From: Methanolobus sediminis
Lineage (GTDB): Archaea > Halobacteriota > Methanosarcinia > Methanosarcinales > Methanosarcinaceae
NCBI RefSeq assembly: GCF_031312595.1
Contig: NZ_CP133592.1
Span: 1,426,001 to 1,490,000, forward strand
Direction: 5' to 3'
DNA: 64,000 nucleotides
Below are positions 36,224-49,238 of the stretch, piece after piece (position 1 is the stretch's first letter; each line of letters opens with the position of its first letter). The position numbers and the translations under genes were made by a program. The notes beneath the pieces were generated by a model, which saw only the letters and a program-made list of their open reading frames with translations, was not told where the DNA came from and did not search any database.

Positions 36224-38101
36224 TTACCATCCTCTTTTACCTCCTTTCTTGCGGCTTATCAGGCAGTTCCAGGAATTCCCAACAAGATCGAGCCGGTTGG
36301 CACGCTTCAATCCTTCATACACCAGATTATAGTTCCCTGGCTCACGGTAGTGAAGCATTGCTCTCTGTATGCTTTTATCTTTCTGGGAAGTTGCCACATA
36401 TATCTTCTTCCCGGTGAAAGGATCGATTCCTGTATGGAACATGCATGTTGCCGCAGTCATGGGAGTAGGGGTAAAATCCTGAACCTGCTTGGTATAGCGT
36501 CCGGTATCCCTGATATATTCAGCAGTTTCTATCATGTCATTAAGAGTACATCCCGGATGACTTGACATAAGGAAAGCAACAAGATACTGGTCTTTGCCAA
36601 GTTTCTCATTTATCTCCTTGAATTTTTCTTCGAATTTCTCGAATACTTCCCTGTCAGGTTTTTTCATGGCATCGGTAACTTTGTCGCAATAATTTTCAGG
36701 TGCAACCTTCAGTTGCCCGCTTACGTGGTGAGCACATAGTTCTTCCATGTATTCTTCATCAAGCAGCGCAAGGTCATAGCGCACACCATATCCTACAAAG
36801 ACCTTCTTAATCCCTGGAATTTCCCTGAGCCTGCGCATAAGCTCGATGAGTTTCTTATGACTTGTATTAAGTGACGGGCAGGCTTTCGGATAGATACAGA
36901 TCTTGTCCTTACATACACCTTTGTCTTCCCAGTTCTTGCAGTCCATTCCATACATATTGGCAGACGGACCACCTAGTCCGTTTATAGTACCTTTGAAATC
37001 TTTTATTTCGGTGAAACCTTCTGCTTCCCTGAGAATTGATTCCATGCTGCGGCTGCGTATCATTCTTCCCTGATGCAGGGCAATGGCACAGAAAGAACAG
37101 GCACCGAAGCAACCTCTGTGTGTGTTAATGGAGAATCTGACCATATCAAGTGCGGGGACAGGTTCATCGTATGACGGATGCGTCTCTCTGGTGAATGGAA
37201 GTTCATAAACGTGGTCCAGCTCTTCAGTTGTGAGTGGGCGCATGGGTTTATTCTGTATTATGACTGTCTTTGGATGGACCTGGATAATGGCGTGTCCTTT
37301 AATGTGGTTCTGTTCCTGATAAACCGTTTTGAATGCGCTTGCATAGAGTTCTTTGTTCTTTGATACTTCTACATAAGGCGGGATTTCTATCCTGCTCTCA
37401 AGCAATTCATCTTTTTTCTCTTTCCATGTCTTGATGTCCATTTTCCAGACAGTTCCATCAATGTCTGTGATATCCGATACAGGAATCCCTTTGTTGAGTC
37501 TGTCTGCGATCTCAAGTATCTGTAGTTCGCCCATTCCATAAACAATGAGGTCTGCAGGAGCGTCTGCAAGTATTGACTGGCGTACTTTGTCAGACCAGTA
37601 ATCATATTGCGCGAAGCGGCGCAAGGATGCTTCAATTCCTCCGATTATCCTCGGAGTATCAGGATAAGCTTCTTTCAGGCGGTTGGAGTAAACAATGGAT
37701 GCACGGTTAGGTCTTAATCCTGCTTCATTACCGGGGGAATATGCGTCATCATGTCTGAGTCGTTTTGATGGTGTGTAGTTGCTTACCATTGAATCAGTGT
37801 TACCTGCACTGATAGCAAAGAAAAGACGTGGTTTTCCAAGTTTCTTGAATTCCTCTACATCATCCCATTTTGGCTGTGCAATAACTCCTACTCTGTAACC
37901 TGCGTCCTCAAGAACTCTGCCAATGATGCTGGTACCAAATCCTGGATGATCCACATATGCATCACCTGTGACAATAATTACGTCAAGTTCGTCCCAGCCT
38001 TTCTTTTTTGCTTCTTCAAGGCTCATGGGCAGGAACTTTGCCGGGTCTGCCATTTTGTTATTCTTGACATTCTTGCCGTTATTATTTCTTTTTTGTTTCA
38101 T
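36224..38101 (-). CDS. YgiQ-family radical SAM protein
   Basis: A 625-residue radical SAM enzyme. After an N-terminal basic tail and the family start (FLPMSLEEAKKKGWDELDVI, DAYVDHPGFGTSIIGRVL) comes the cluster motif CFGACSFCAIALHQGR near residue 330 (CxxxCxxC; SINTHRGC just before). Additional cysteines at 402-425 (CKNWEDKGVCKDKICIYPKAC) may bind another cluster. The C-terminal part has LMSSHPGCTLNDM and VQDFTPTPMTAATCMFHTG. Its reaction is unknown. It is the last gene of TatD-MBL-YgiQ, nine bases after the hydrolase. Confidence 0.9.
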   Translation of the reverse strand: MKQKRNNNGKNVKNNKMADPAKFLPMSLEEAKKKGWDELDVIIVTGDAYVDHPGFGTSIIGRVLEDAGYRVGVIAQPKWDDVEEFKKLGKPRLFFAISAGNTDSMVSNYTPSKRLRHDDAYSPGNEAGLRPNRASIVYSNRLKEAYPDTPRIIGGIEASLRRFAQYDYWSDKVRQSILADAPADLIVYGMGELQILEIADRLNKGIPVSDITDIDGTVWKMDIKTWKEKKDELLESRIEIPPYVEVSKNKELYASAFKTVYQEQNHIKGHAIIQVHPKTVIIQNKPMRPLTTEELDHVYELPFTRETHPSYDEPVPALDMVRFSINTHRGCFGACSFCAIALHQGRMIRSRSMESILREAEGFTEIKDFKGTINGLGGPSANMYGMDCKNWEDKGVCKDKICIYPKACPSLNTSHKKLIELMRRLREIPGIKKVFVGYGVRYDLALLDEEYMEELCAHHVSGQLKVAPENYCDKVTDAMKKPDREVFEKFEEKFKEINEKLGKDQYLVAFLMSSHPGCTLNDMIETAEYIRDTGRYTKQVQDFTPTPMTAATCMFHTGIDPFTGKKIYVATSQKDKSIQRAMLHYREPGNYNLVYEGLKRANRLDLVGNSWNCLISRKKGGKRGW

Positions 38102-38110
38102 ATTGCGTCC

Positions 38111-38749
38111 TTAGAGTAACATGCTTTTGGACATGCGAAGGGAGAATTGTATCTGCGTGTTAACATCATTTGATGTAACTTCGCCGTGTCCCGGGTAAAG
38201 TGTTTTGACATCAAGCTGTACAAGTTTGTTGATTGATTCGGTCAGTTGGCTGCGGTTGCCACCCTGAAAATCAGTGCGTCCGATGCTTCCGTTGGGAAAT
38301 ACTGTGTCCCCTGAAAAAAGGCTCTTTGAATTTGCTTCGTAGAGGCAGATTCCGCCTGGGGTGTGGCCGGGTGTATGAATTACTTCCAGTTCCTCATCAT
38401 TTCCTATGGGTATCCTGTCGCCTTCTTCCAGAAGCATGTCAGGCTTGATTACAGGTGCCTTGTTTCCAAACATTGCTGCTGCACTTATCGTGTCATTGCT
38501 CAGGAGTGGTTCATCGTCTTTATGGATGGCTATCTTTGCACCGCTGATGTCTGCTATTGCCTGTGCGGATGCTGTGTGGTCGTAGTGGCAGTGTGTGAGT
38601 ATTATAAGTTCAAGATCCTTGATGTCAATGTTCTCTGTGATAGCAGAGATAAGGCCTTCTGTGCTCATTCCGGTATCCACCAGTATTTTTCCGTTAATGA
38701 GGTATGAGTTAGCGTCATAAAGCCCGATAATAAAATGTTTGACCTGCAT
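38111..38749 (-). CDS. Metallo-beta-lactamase-fold hydrolase
   Basis: A 212-residue MBL-fold protein with two-metal motifs in order: ILTHCHYDHTASA (HxHxDH modified as HCHYDH), HTPGHTPGG, LFSGDTVFPNG and the final PGHG. This layout is glyoxalase II-like, but the substrate is not established. It sits between the TatD nuclease gene and the YgiQ gene with short gaps (27 and 9 bases) and shares their transcript. Confidence 0.88.
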   Translation of the reverse strand: MQVKHFIIGLYDANSYLINGKILVDTGMSTEGLISAITENIDIKDLELIILTHCHYDHTASAQAIADISGAKIAIHKDDEPLLSNDTISAAAMFGNKAPVIKPDMLLEEGDRIPIGNDEELEVIHTPGHTPGGICLYEANSKSLFSGDTVFPNGSIGRTDFQGGNRSQLTESINKLVQLDVKTLYPGHGEVTSNDVNTQIQFSLRMSKSMLL

Positions 38750-38776
38750 GTATATTCTCCCGTAGAACAGTCAAGT

Positions 38777-39535
38777 TTAGAGCTCAAATGCCCTGAGGGT
38801 ATTTTGCATTGTCGCCTTAGCAATTTCAGCTTCATCTGTTTCTTTTAGTTGTGATATGACAGGAACTGAGTCTCTGACAAATACAGGTTCATTGCGTCCT
38901 TTTCGTGGTGAGAGGAACGGGCTGTCAGTTTCAATGAGCATGTTCTCAAGAGGGAGATTTTTTGCAATTTCCTTGTGGTGGTCTGAGAAACATACAAGTG
39001 TGGGAACTGAAACATAGTGGCCTGCATCAACTATGTCTTTCATGGTCTCGATAGTGCCTCCGTAACAATGGAAGACAACCCTGTCCAGGTCTCTGGTCAT
39101 TTCAAGTGCAAGTTCTTCCCCGTCCCTGCCGTGTATTACAAGAGTTTTGTTGTACTGGTCTGCAATGTCAATGACCTTCTGAAATACTTCTTTTTGCTTC
39201 TGTTTTCCTGCTTCGTCGGTACAGTAGTAAAAGTCCAGGCCAGCTTCGCCAATTCCTATGGCTTTGTCAACGTTGCGTTCCATCTGGGCAAGTATCTGGT
39301 TAATTCTTTCGTTGTTGGTTTCAGGTACCATCTGGGGACTGAGGCCCAGTGTTGCATGGATGAAATCGTACTTTTTAGCAAGTTCAAGTGAATTGGCATT
39401 GGTTTTGTAGTCTATGCCGGAATTGATCATTAAGACAACACCACTTTCTTTTGCCCTCATGATTGTCTCATGCCTGTCTTTGTTGAATTTTGGGAAATCA
39501 AGGTGACAGTGAGAATCTATAACTTCATAGTTCAT
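38777..39535 (-). CDS. TatD-family metal-dependent hydrolase/DNase
   Basis: A 252-residue TIM-barrel hydrolase. Family motifs appear in order: IDSHCHLDFPKF (HxH), GIGEAGLDFYYCTD (Glu ligand), LVIHGRDGEELALE (His), RVVFHCYGGTIETM (His) and LIETDSPFLSP (Asp). TatD proteins cut DNA or other phosphodiesters. It is first in the TatD-MBL-YgiQ operon; leuA, also on the minus strand, lies 172 bases upstream and ends in a terminator, so it is a separate unit. Confidence 0.9.
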   Translation of the reverse strand: MNYEVIDSHCHLDFPKFNKDRHETIMRAKESGVVLMINSGIDYKTNANSLELAKKYDFIHATLGLSPQMVPETNNERINQILAQMERNVDKAIGIGEAGLDFYYCTDEAGKQKQKEVFQKVIDIADQYNKTLVIHGRDGEELALEMTRDLDRVVFHCYGGTIETMKDIVDAGHYVSVPTLVCFSDHHKEIAKNLPLENMLIETDSPFLSPRKGRNEPVFVRDSVPVISQLKETDEAEIAKATMQNTLRAFEL

Positions 39536-39662
39536 GTGTATCTGCTCAGAATTATGAGTTCATTATATAGATATTATGGATATGGCCTGTTTTACGATAC
39601 ATGTATGAAAACAATGCTGTCATTTGATATTTTGGAAAATCACAGTTAAGGGCAAATATATT

Positions 39663-39694
39663 AAAAAAGGACCAGAACCGTGAAATCACGGTTC
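39663..39694 (-). terminator. Terminator of leuA
   Basis: GAACCGTG and CACGGTTC pair perfectly around an AAAT loop (39675-39694), and on the minus strand a six-T run follows (39663-39668). It lies 13 bases past the leuA stop codon and separates leuA from the TatD gene. Confidence 0.8.
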
Positions 39695-39707
39695 AGTAAA
39701 AAACCAG

Positions 39708-41271
39708 TTATTCCATATTCCAGAGCTTCTTCTTGTCAAGAAGCAGGTTTATGGCTGTTATGAGTGCGTCAACAGATGCAGTTGCAATGTCTGTACTGGC
39801 TGATTGTGCACTGGCAACACGTCCGTCTTCGTCCTGGACCGAAATTGTTACTTCTGCAAGAGCATCGCTTCCGCCTGTGATAGCTTCAAGGCTGAAGTCG
39901 CGCACCTTTACTTTGGTGTATTCACCGATCATAAGTTCTACTGCCTTAAGGGCGGCATCTATCGGCCCGACTCCGTAATTTGATGCTACTGCTTCATGGT
40001 CACCTATTTTTGCCCTGACGACTGCTGTGGGTGTTGTGAGGTTACCTGTCATTACAGAGAACTCTTTCAGGACGATGGTCTCATTGCCAAGTTTTCTTCC
40101 AAGGACTATTGATGCAACAGCACGCAGGTCTGCATCACAGATGCGCTTACCTTTGTTTGCAATATCCTTGATCCTGGCAAGAATCTCATCCAGTTGTTCG
40201 TCGTTGGTTTCAATACCCATATCGTCAAGGGATTTCTTGACTGCATGTCTTCCAGCATGTTTTCCAACAACAATGCGGCGCCTGTGACCGACCATTTCCG
40301 GTGTCATGATGCCTGGTTCAAAGGTGTCAGCCTTTTCAAGCACTCCGTGGGTGTGTATGCCGGATTCGTGGGCAAATGCATTGTCTCCAACGATTGGTGT
40401 GTTTGCAGGCATGTGTATGCCGGAGTAATTCTCCACCATCTTTGCGGTTTCGAGGAGATATTCTGTCTTGACATTTGTCTTTGCGCCATATATTGAATGC
40501 AGGCACATTACAACTTCTGCAAGATTAGCATTGCCGGCACGTTCGCCGATGCCGTTAACGGTTACCTGTATCTGACTTGCGCCTGCTTCGGCAGCCATAA
40601 GACTGTTTGCGACTGCAATTCCGAAGTCGTTGTGGCAGTGTACGTCAATGGGTATGTTTATTTCACTGTTGATGTTCTTGATAAGCTCGTACATTGAGGA
40701 TGGTGACATTACTCCGACTGTGTCGGGTACGTTTATGATGTCACAGCCTGCTTCTTCTACGGCTTTGTACACTTCTATGAGATAGTCAAGGTCAGTCCTT
40801 GTGGCGTCCATGGCTGAGAACATACATTTTGCACCGTGGTCCTTAATGTAGTCTACAGCGTTGACTGCCATGGAAAGCACTTCTTCCCTGCTTTTCTTTA
40901 TAGTATGTATCCTTTGGATGTCAGATGTGGATACAAAGGTGTGTATCATATCAACATTACAATCTATACATGCATCCAGGTCTTTGGTAAGGACGCGGGC
41001 AAGACCACAGACATCGAGACTGAGTCCTTCGTTGGCTATGGCTCTTACATTTTGCTTTTCGCCTTCCGAAGAGACCGGGAAACCAGCTTCAATCACGTCA
41101 ACGCCAAGTTTGTCCAGTTGAAGGGCAATCTTGAGTTTTTGCTCGTTGGTGAGTGATACGCCAGGTGTTTGTTCACCGTCGCGCAGTGTCGTGTCAAAAA
41201 TAGTCTTGTGTTTATCTATAAGCGGTTTATCGCTGTAAAAAGCGATCCCTCAGTTCTACGGTTGAATTCAT
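39708..41271 (-). CDS. leuA: 2-isopropylmalate synthase (citramalate synthase family), with apparent frameshift near the N-terminus
   Basis: The open frame from a GTG at 41096 gives 462 residues (IEAGFPVSSEGEK onward, HCHNDFGIAVANSL, NGIGERAGNANLAEV, and a C-terminal regulatory domain). In the same frame upstream of that GTG the conserved start of the family is still encoded: KTIFDTTLRDGEQTPGVSLT, whose Asp and Arg are catalytic. No in-frame ATG, GTG or TTG precedes it before a TGA. An ATG at 41271 (MNSTVELRDRF) reaches it only if one T is lost from the TTTTT at 41237-41241, giving 520 residues, the normal length. LeuA is preferred over CimA from the sequence IHTFVSTSDIQ, but the substrate is not sure. 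It starts leucine biosynthesis. Confidence 0.82.
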
Positions 41272-41298
41272 GATAATCAGTTGGAATAGTTCTATCAT

Positions 41299-41306
41299 AT
41301 TATAAA
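41299..41306 (-). promoter_or_regulatory. TATA box of leuA
   Basis: Minus-strand TTTATAAT. Transcription should begin near 41277, only about six bases ahead of the ATG at 41271. This supports that ATG as the original start and points to a nearly leaderless message. Confidence 0.5.
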
Positions 41307-41429
41307 AAGGAAACGTATTGATTTTAGATATTGTTTAAATTAAATCTGATATTTTATGTTGTATTTGCTTCCTGAGTATGGATATCACTTTCATGTGGTA
41401 TTGAATGTACAATTATTATGGGTTTTAAG

Positions 41430-41627
41430 TTAGTGTTTCTGCATTTTACGTCGAATAATCACGGAGTTTCCAAAAAAGAAAATTCCAATTAAGAAAAGAA
41501 TCATTCCTATGATCGTATAATTAGTCGGAAGATTCTGGGTAGATGTTAAGATAGCTATAATGCTACCTAATCCCGCAGACATCAATCCGATTCCCTGCAT
41601 TTGTTGTATTTTGTCCGCTGTTTTCAC
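41430..41627 (-). CDS. Small two-helix membrane protein
   Basis: A 65-residue protein starting at a GTG (read as MKTADKIQQMQGIGLM). Two hydrophobic segments, GLMSAGLGSIIAILTS and YTIIGMILFLIGIFFFGNSVI, are joined by a short polar turn, and it ends in RRKMQKH, a basic tail. No family recognised. It overlaps, in another frame, the 3' half of a Por-like fragment (41563-41715). Whether it is expressed is uncertain. Confidence 0.5.
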   Translation of the reverse strand: MKTADKIQQMQGIGLMSAGLGSIIAILTSTQNLPTNYTIIGMILFLIGIFFFGNSVIIRRKMQKH

Positions 41628-41715
41628 ATAACCACCATACGTCTGCTGCGTTCAGGGCATACTTTACCGCATATGATCCTTCTATCATATTGATAGTTTC
41701 TTTAATAATATTCAT
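41563..41715 (-). pseudogene. Fragment resembling the N-terminus of a 2-oxoacid:ferredoxin oxidoreductase alpha subunit
   Basis: From ATG at 41715 the frame reads MNIIKETINMIEGSYAVKYA then LNAADVW, closely matching the PorA start [17 protein letters not shown]. After about residue 27 the likeness ends and the frame closes at 41563 after 50 codons. It looks like a truncated alpha-subunit gene, perhaps left by duplication and deletion. A short real peptide gene is the alternative. Confidence 0.45.
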
Positions 41716-41867
41716 ATATAACTATAATATTATTGCAATGTTTGCAATGTATGTATAGATTTAGACCTGTGTGTTTATAATCATCCATGTCTGAACATCA
41801 AATTATGAATTTTGTGAATGCCCTTTTAATCATATATTTGGTTCAATTATTGCATTCTCCCGCAACG

Positions 41868-41877
41868 CTTATATAGT
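41868..41877 (+). promoter_or_regulatory. rRNA operon promoter P1
   Basis: CTTATATAGT after a CGCAACG stretch is a strong BRE/TATA element; transcription should start near 41895. Confidence 0.7.
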
Positions 41878-42015
41878 AAGCTTGTTATGTTAGGGTGCTC
41901 GCGAGGAGCCAGGTGATGCGGTCAATGCATCACGAAAATAAGCTCGTCGCAGAGTAGAAGATGAAGTATCAAATTTAATTTCATCATGGCAGGTGTGATC
42001 AAAGGTCCATCCTTT

Positions 42016-42048
42016 GGCTTCGAACCCCGTGTTCGAAAGCCTTATATA
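42016..42048 (+). promoter_or_regulatory. Second rRNA promoter P2 with adjoining inverted repeat
   Basis: CTTATATA at 42041-42048 repeats the P1 TATA sequence; start expected near 42070. Immediately before it GGCTTCGAA (42016-42024) and TTCGAAAGCC (42032-42041) form an inverted repeat around CCCCGTG that runs into the TATA box and could be an operator or an RNA hairpin in the P1 transcript. Confidence 0.6.
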
Positions 42049-42163
42049 CGATGGTAACCTTTGAAGGAGTCCGCGCAAATCGCGCGAAAACACTTACAAT
42101 CACCGCCTTACAAGTGGAGACTGAAGTTTTTTCAGTCTGACGTTGGATTTGGCAGTTCGGTTA

Positions 42164-42179
42164 ATTCTGACCGGTAGTG
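42164..42179 (+). other. 5' half of the 16S precursor processing stem
   Basis: ATTCTGACCGGTAGTG pairs with CACTTACCGGTCAGAAAT at 43812-43829, leaving a one-base bulge. Such stems flanking 16S, with bulge-helix-bulge shape, are cut by the archaeal splicing endonuclease. Confidence 0.6.
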
Positions 42180-42310
42180 TATAACTACAAACAAATTAAG
42201 GAATTAACCAAACTTATGTGCAAATAGGAAATTTTCTCTCAAAGAGAGTTCTTTCCGACTGATTCCTAAATGACTTCCAAAAATAAACAATTCTTTGTGT
42301 GTGATCAACA

Positions 42311-43784
<1,474 letters not shown>

Positions 43785-43811
43785 AAGCAAGATAGGCACA
43801 ACGTCTATCAC

Positions 43812-43829
43812 CACTTACCGGTCAGAAAT
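43812..43829 (+). other. 3' half of the 16S precursor processing stem
   Basis: CACTTACCGGTCAGAAAT pairs with 42164-42179 upstream of 16S. Confidence 0.6.
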
Positions 43830-43885
43830 CGAAAGACTGTCAGATTCAAGAAAAAAAGGCAAGATTCAATAAGTGAATCTTCTAT

Positions 43886-43958
43886 GGGCTTGTAGATCAG
43901 TTGGAAGATCGTCGCCTTTGCAAGGCGAAGGCCCAGGGTTCGAATCCCTGCAAGTCCA
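43886..43958 (+). tRNA. tRNA-Ala (anticodon TGC)
   Basis: A 73-base cloverleaf in the 16S-23S spacer: acceptor GGGCTTG/CAAGTCC, anticodon stem TCGCC/GGCGA with loop TTTGCAA (anticodon TGC), T arm GGGTTCGAATCCC, discriminator A. CCA is not encoded. A spacer tRNA-Ala is usual in methanogen rRNA operons. Confidence 0.96.
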
Positions 43959-44032
43959 TTATTAGTGCACCTACAGAGTAACGTCTGTGGGGAAGGATGA
44001 AGCGGCTGAAGCAACAACAGCTGCAATGAAAT

Positions 44033-44056
44033 CGTGTATATGCATGCATATATCAG
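44033..44056 (+). other. 5' half of the 23S precursor processing stem
   Basis: CGTGTATA (44033-44040) and ATATCAGA (44049-44056) are complementary to TATACACG (47046-47053) and TCTGATAT (47026-47033) beyond the 23S 3' end; the middle parts pair less well. This fits the archaeal 23S processing helix. Confidence 0.6.
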
Positions 44057-44084
44057 ACGCTCACTGGACAAAGTGAGATGGACT

Positions 44085-47000
<2,916 letters not shown>

Positions 47001-47025
47001 TCTGTCTTGCTTTGTCCAGGCGAAA

Positions 47026-47053
47026 TCTGATATGTGTGTGTTGAGTATACACG
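47026..47053 (+). other. 3' half of the 23S precursor processing stem
   Basis: TCTGATAT and TATACACG pair with 44049-44056 and 44033-44040. A six-T run follows (47054-47059), so a fraction of transcripts may end here; TATTTATAC at 47068 could give tRNA-Cys and 5S an extra promoter. Confidence 0.55.
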
Positions 47054-47103
47054 GTTTTTTGATAAAGTATTTATACAATGGTTCCATCCATGTATCGCTC
47101 ATT

Positions 47104-47175
47104 GCCAAGATGGCGGAGCGGCTACGCAATCGCCTGCAGAGCGATTCCATTCCGGTTCGAATCCGGATCTTGGCT
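47104..47175 (+). tRNA. tRNA-Cys (anticodon GCA)
   Basis: A 72-base cloverleaf between 23S and 5S: acceptor GCCAAGA/TCTTGGC, anticodon stem ATCGC/GCGAT around CTGCAGA (anticodon GCA), T arm CCGGTTCGAATCCGG, and the U discriminator typical of cysteine tRNAs. CCA is not encoded. Confidence 0.95.
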
Positions 47176-47202
47176 TTAACTTTATCGTTCATCGTGAGTG
47201 AG

Positions 47203-47325
47203 TTTGGCGGCCATAGCGGCGGGGTAATTCCTGTACCCATCCCGAACACAGAAGATAAGCCCGCCAGCGTTCCTTATTGTACTGAAGTATGAGAGTCTTC
47301 GGGAACTCTGGATCGCTGCCAACTC
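47203..47325 (+). rRNA. 5S ribosomal RNA
   Basis: About 123 bases. TTGGCGGCC at the 5' end pairs with GCTGCCAAC at the 3' end, the loop has CCCATCCCGAACAC, and the flanks TGAGTGAG and CTCACTCA extend the stem for processing. A T-run (CTTCTTTTTTC near 47347) ends the operon. Confidence 0.93.
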
Positions 47326-47329
47326 ACTC

Positions 47330-47769
47330 ACAATTGATCTATTAACTTCTTTTTTCTGAATTTGAATATTATACTAACTAGAGTTAGCTTTGTATTTTTA
47401 GGAGTTATAATTTGTTTTTAATCTAAAACATACCAACTCCTTTTTCCTCTATAAATGCACAGTTAAAATACGTACTTTATTTTCTATAATTCTCTTTACT
47501 GTTTTTATTACATCTTATTATATTATATGGAATTATATACTCAAAAGCACCTTTATAACATAAAGTCAGTACAAGAATTGTTTCTCTCTTGTTCAAAAAT
47601 GGGGCTCAACAGCCCTCATTTTCTTTTTTAGAAAACTGTGCTGGTGTGAGCAGTTTCATCTTTCATTAAGTATCACTTCTTTATACCATGGTTTTACGTT
47701 CCAACTCTATCAGAAATAATTATACGGGTAAAGACCAATGTTCACAGTATATTGTGTATGGGGAATTTG
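47330..47769. other. Intergenic region after the rRNA operon
   Basis: 440 AT-rich bases. It contains the operon's T-rich end (near 47350), TATA-like elements (TTATATAC near 47530; TTTATAACA near 47552), an orphan hairpin terminator (47596-47629) and the leader of the flavoprotein gene. No protein gene is seen. Confidence 0.5.
47570..47629 (+). ncRNA. Candidate small RNA with its own terminator
   Basis: A TATA-like CTTTATAACATAAAG near 47550 is followed about 25 bases on by CAAGA...TCTTG (hairpin 1, about 47572-47592) and GGGGCT-CAAC-AGCCCT (hairpin 2), then TTTTCTTTTTT. This looks like a tiny transcript of roughly 55 bases, or a stray terminator. There is no gene directly upstream on this strand except 5S rRNA, 270 bases away. 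Confidence 0.35.
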
Positions 47770-49203
47770 ATGAAAGAATATGATCTGATAGTAATTGGTT
47801 CCGGCTCAGGTATGAATTATGTAAATGCAATGCTTGATGCGAATCCTGAAATGAAAGTTGCATTGGTCGATAAAGATGAACCCGGCGGAATATGTCTCAC
47901 AAGAGGCTGCATTCCTTCAAAGATGCTTCTCTATCCTGCAGAGCTTGTAAGGGACATTGAAAAAGCAGAAAAATTTGGCATCAACGTTTCAATTGAAAAA
48001 ATTGATTTCAAAGCTATAATGGAAAGAATGCGTTCTACGATATCATCAAATATAGAAGGCGTAAAACAAGGTTACACATATATGCCACGTATGCATTTCT
48101 ATAACGAGGCTGCAGAATTCGTTTCACCCTACACCATGAAGGTAGGCGAGGAGATCATCTCCGGAAAAATGATATTCCTGTGTACCGGTTCAAAACCATC
48201 AATTCCTCCGGTAAAAGGGCTTGCTGACGTAGCTTATCTCACAAGTGATGATGTACTGAAACTGACAGAGCTTCCGGAAAGTCTTGCCATAATCGGAGGA
48301 GGATATATTGCAGCCGAATACGGTCATTTCTTCTCATCAATGGGTTCAAAAGTCACGATAATCGGCAGGAATGCCCGTATTATTCCTGAAGAGGAACCTG
48401 AGATATCAGCCCTTGCAAAGAAAATGATGTCAGAATATATGGATATCCTGACTAATTGCGAGGTTGTTGAAGTTAAGGACTCATCCGAAGGAAAGGTTGT
48501 AGTTGCAAAAGACCGTGAAACCGGTGAAGAAAAAGAGGTTATTGCATCTGTAATACTTGTGGCAACAGGCAGGAGTCCTAACACCGACATACTCAAGCCT
48601 GAACTTGGAGGTGTCGAGACTGATAAACGTGGTTGGATAAAGGTTAATGAAAACCTTGAAACAAGTTCAAAGAATGTCTGGGCTTTTGGAGACGCCAATG
48701 GTAAATACCTGTTCAAGCACGTGGCAAATCATGAGTCTACTGTTGTCTACTACAATGCTATCCTGAAAAAGAACATGAAGGCAGATTACCACGCAGTTCC
48801 ATATGCTGTTTTTTCATATCCGGAGATCTCCGGAGTCGGAATGACAGAAAGGCAGGCAGTTGAAGAGTATGGACAAGACAACATTATGCTTGGTTTTTAT
48901 CGTTTCCAGGAAACTGCAAAAGGTATTGCCATGTCCCTTGAGGATGAGTTTGTAAAAATTATATTTGAAGGGCAGACTCAGAAAATTCTTGGTGCTCATA
49001 TTATTGGTCCTGAAGCTTCAGTGCTTATCCATCAGATAATCCCTTTGATGTACACCGAAGGTCAGAATGCCAGTCCGATTATGTATGCAATGGATATTCA
49101 TCCTTCACTTAGTGAGGTCATCAAAAGAGCATTCTACTCAAGGATGCCTCCTCTTGAGTATCACATGATAATGCAGGCTTATGGATTGGAAGAAGCGGAG
49201 TAA
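47770..49203 (+). CDS. Dihydrolipoamide dehydrogenase-like flavoprotein disulfide reductase
   Basis: A 477-residue class I flavoprotein reductase: FAD-binding DLIVIGSGSGMNYVNAM, redox pair in GGICLTRGCIPSKMLL (Cys-x4-Cys), NAD-binding SLAIIGGGYIAAEYGHFFSSMG, FAD motif NVWAFGDANG, and the C-terminal catalytic His in MDIHPSLSEVIKRAF. It is close to lipoamide dehydrogenase and mycothione-type reductases. No 2-oxoacid dehydrogenase genes are nearby, so the disulfide partner is open. I start at the ATG at 47770 because the family begins just before YDLIVIG; the frame opens at 47752. It converges with the betaine transporter genes. Confidence 0.88.
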   Translation: MKEYDLIVIGSGSGMNYVNAMLDANPEMKVALVDKDEPGGICLTRGCIPSKMLLYPAELVRDIEKAEKFGINVSIEKIDFKAIMERMRSTISSNIEGVKQGYTYMPRMHFYNEAAEFVSPYTMKVGEEIISGKMIFLCTGSKPSIPPVKGLADVAYLTSDDVLKLTELPESLAIIGGGYIAAEYGHFFSSMGSKVTIIGRNARIIPEEEPEISALAKKMMSEYMDILTNCEVVEVKDSSEGKVVVAKDRETGEEKEVIASVILVATGRSPNTDILKPELGGVETDKRGWIKVNENLETSSKNVWAFGDANGKYLFKHVANHESTVVYYNAILKKNMKADYHAVPYAVFSYPEISGVGMTERQAVEEYGQDNIMLGFYRFQETAKGIAMSLEDEFVKIIFEGQTQKILGAHIIGPEASVLIHQIIPLMYTEGQNASPIMYAMDIHPSLSEVIKRAFYSRMPPLEYHMIMQAYGLEEAE

Positions 49204-49238
49204 TTAATAAAATTAAAAAAAGAAAGTATGAGAGAACT

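Noticed and set aside
41269-41271. Reading MNSTVELRDRFLQR as a leucine leader peptide
   Set aside because: Only two leucines in 14 codons and no attenuator hairpin follows; a frameshift in leuA explains it better.
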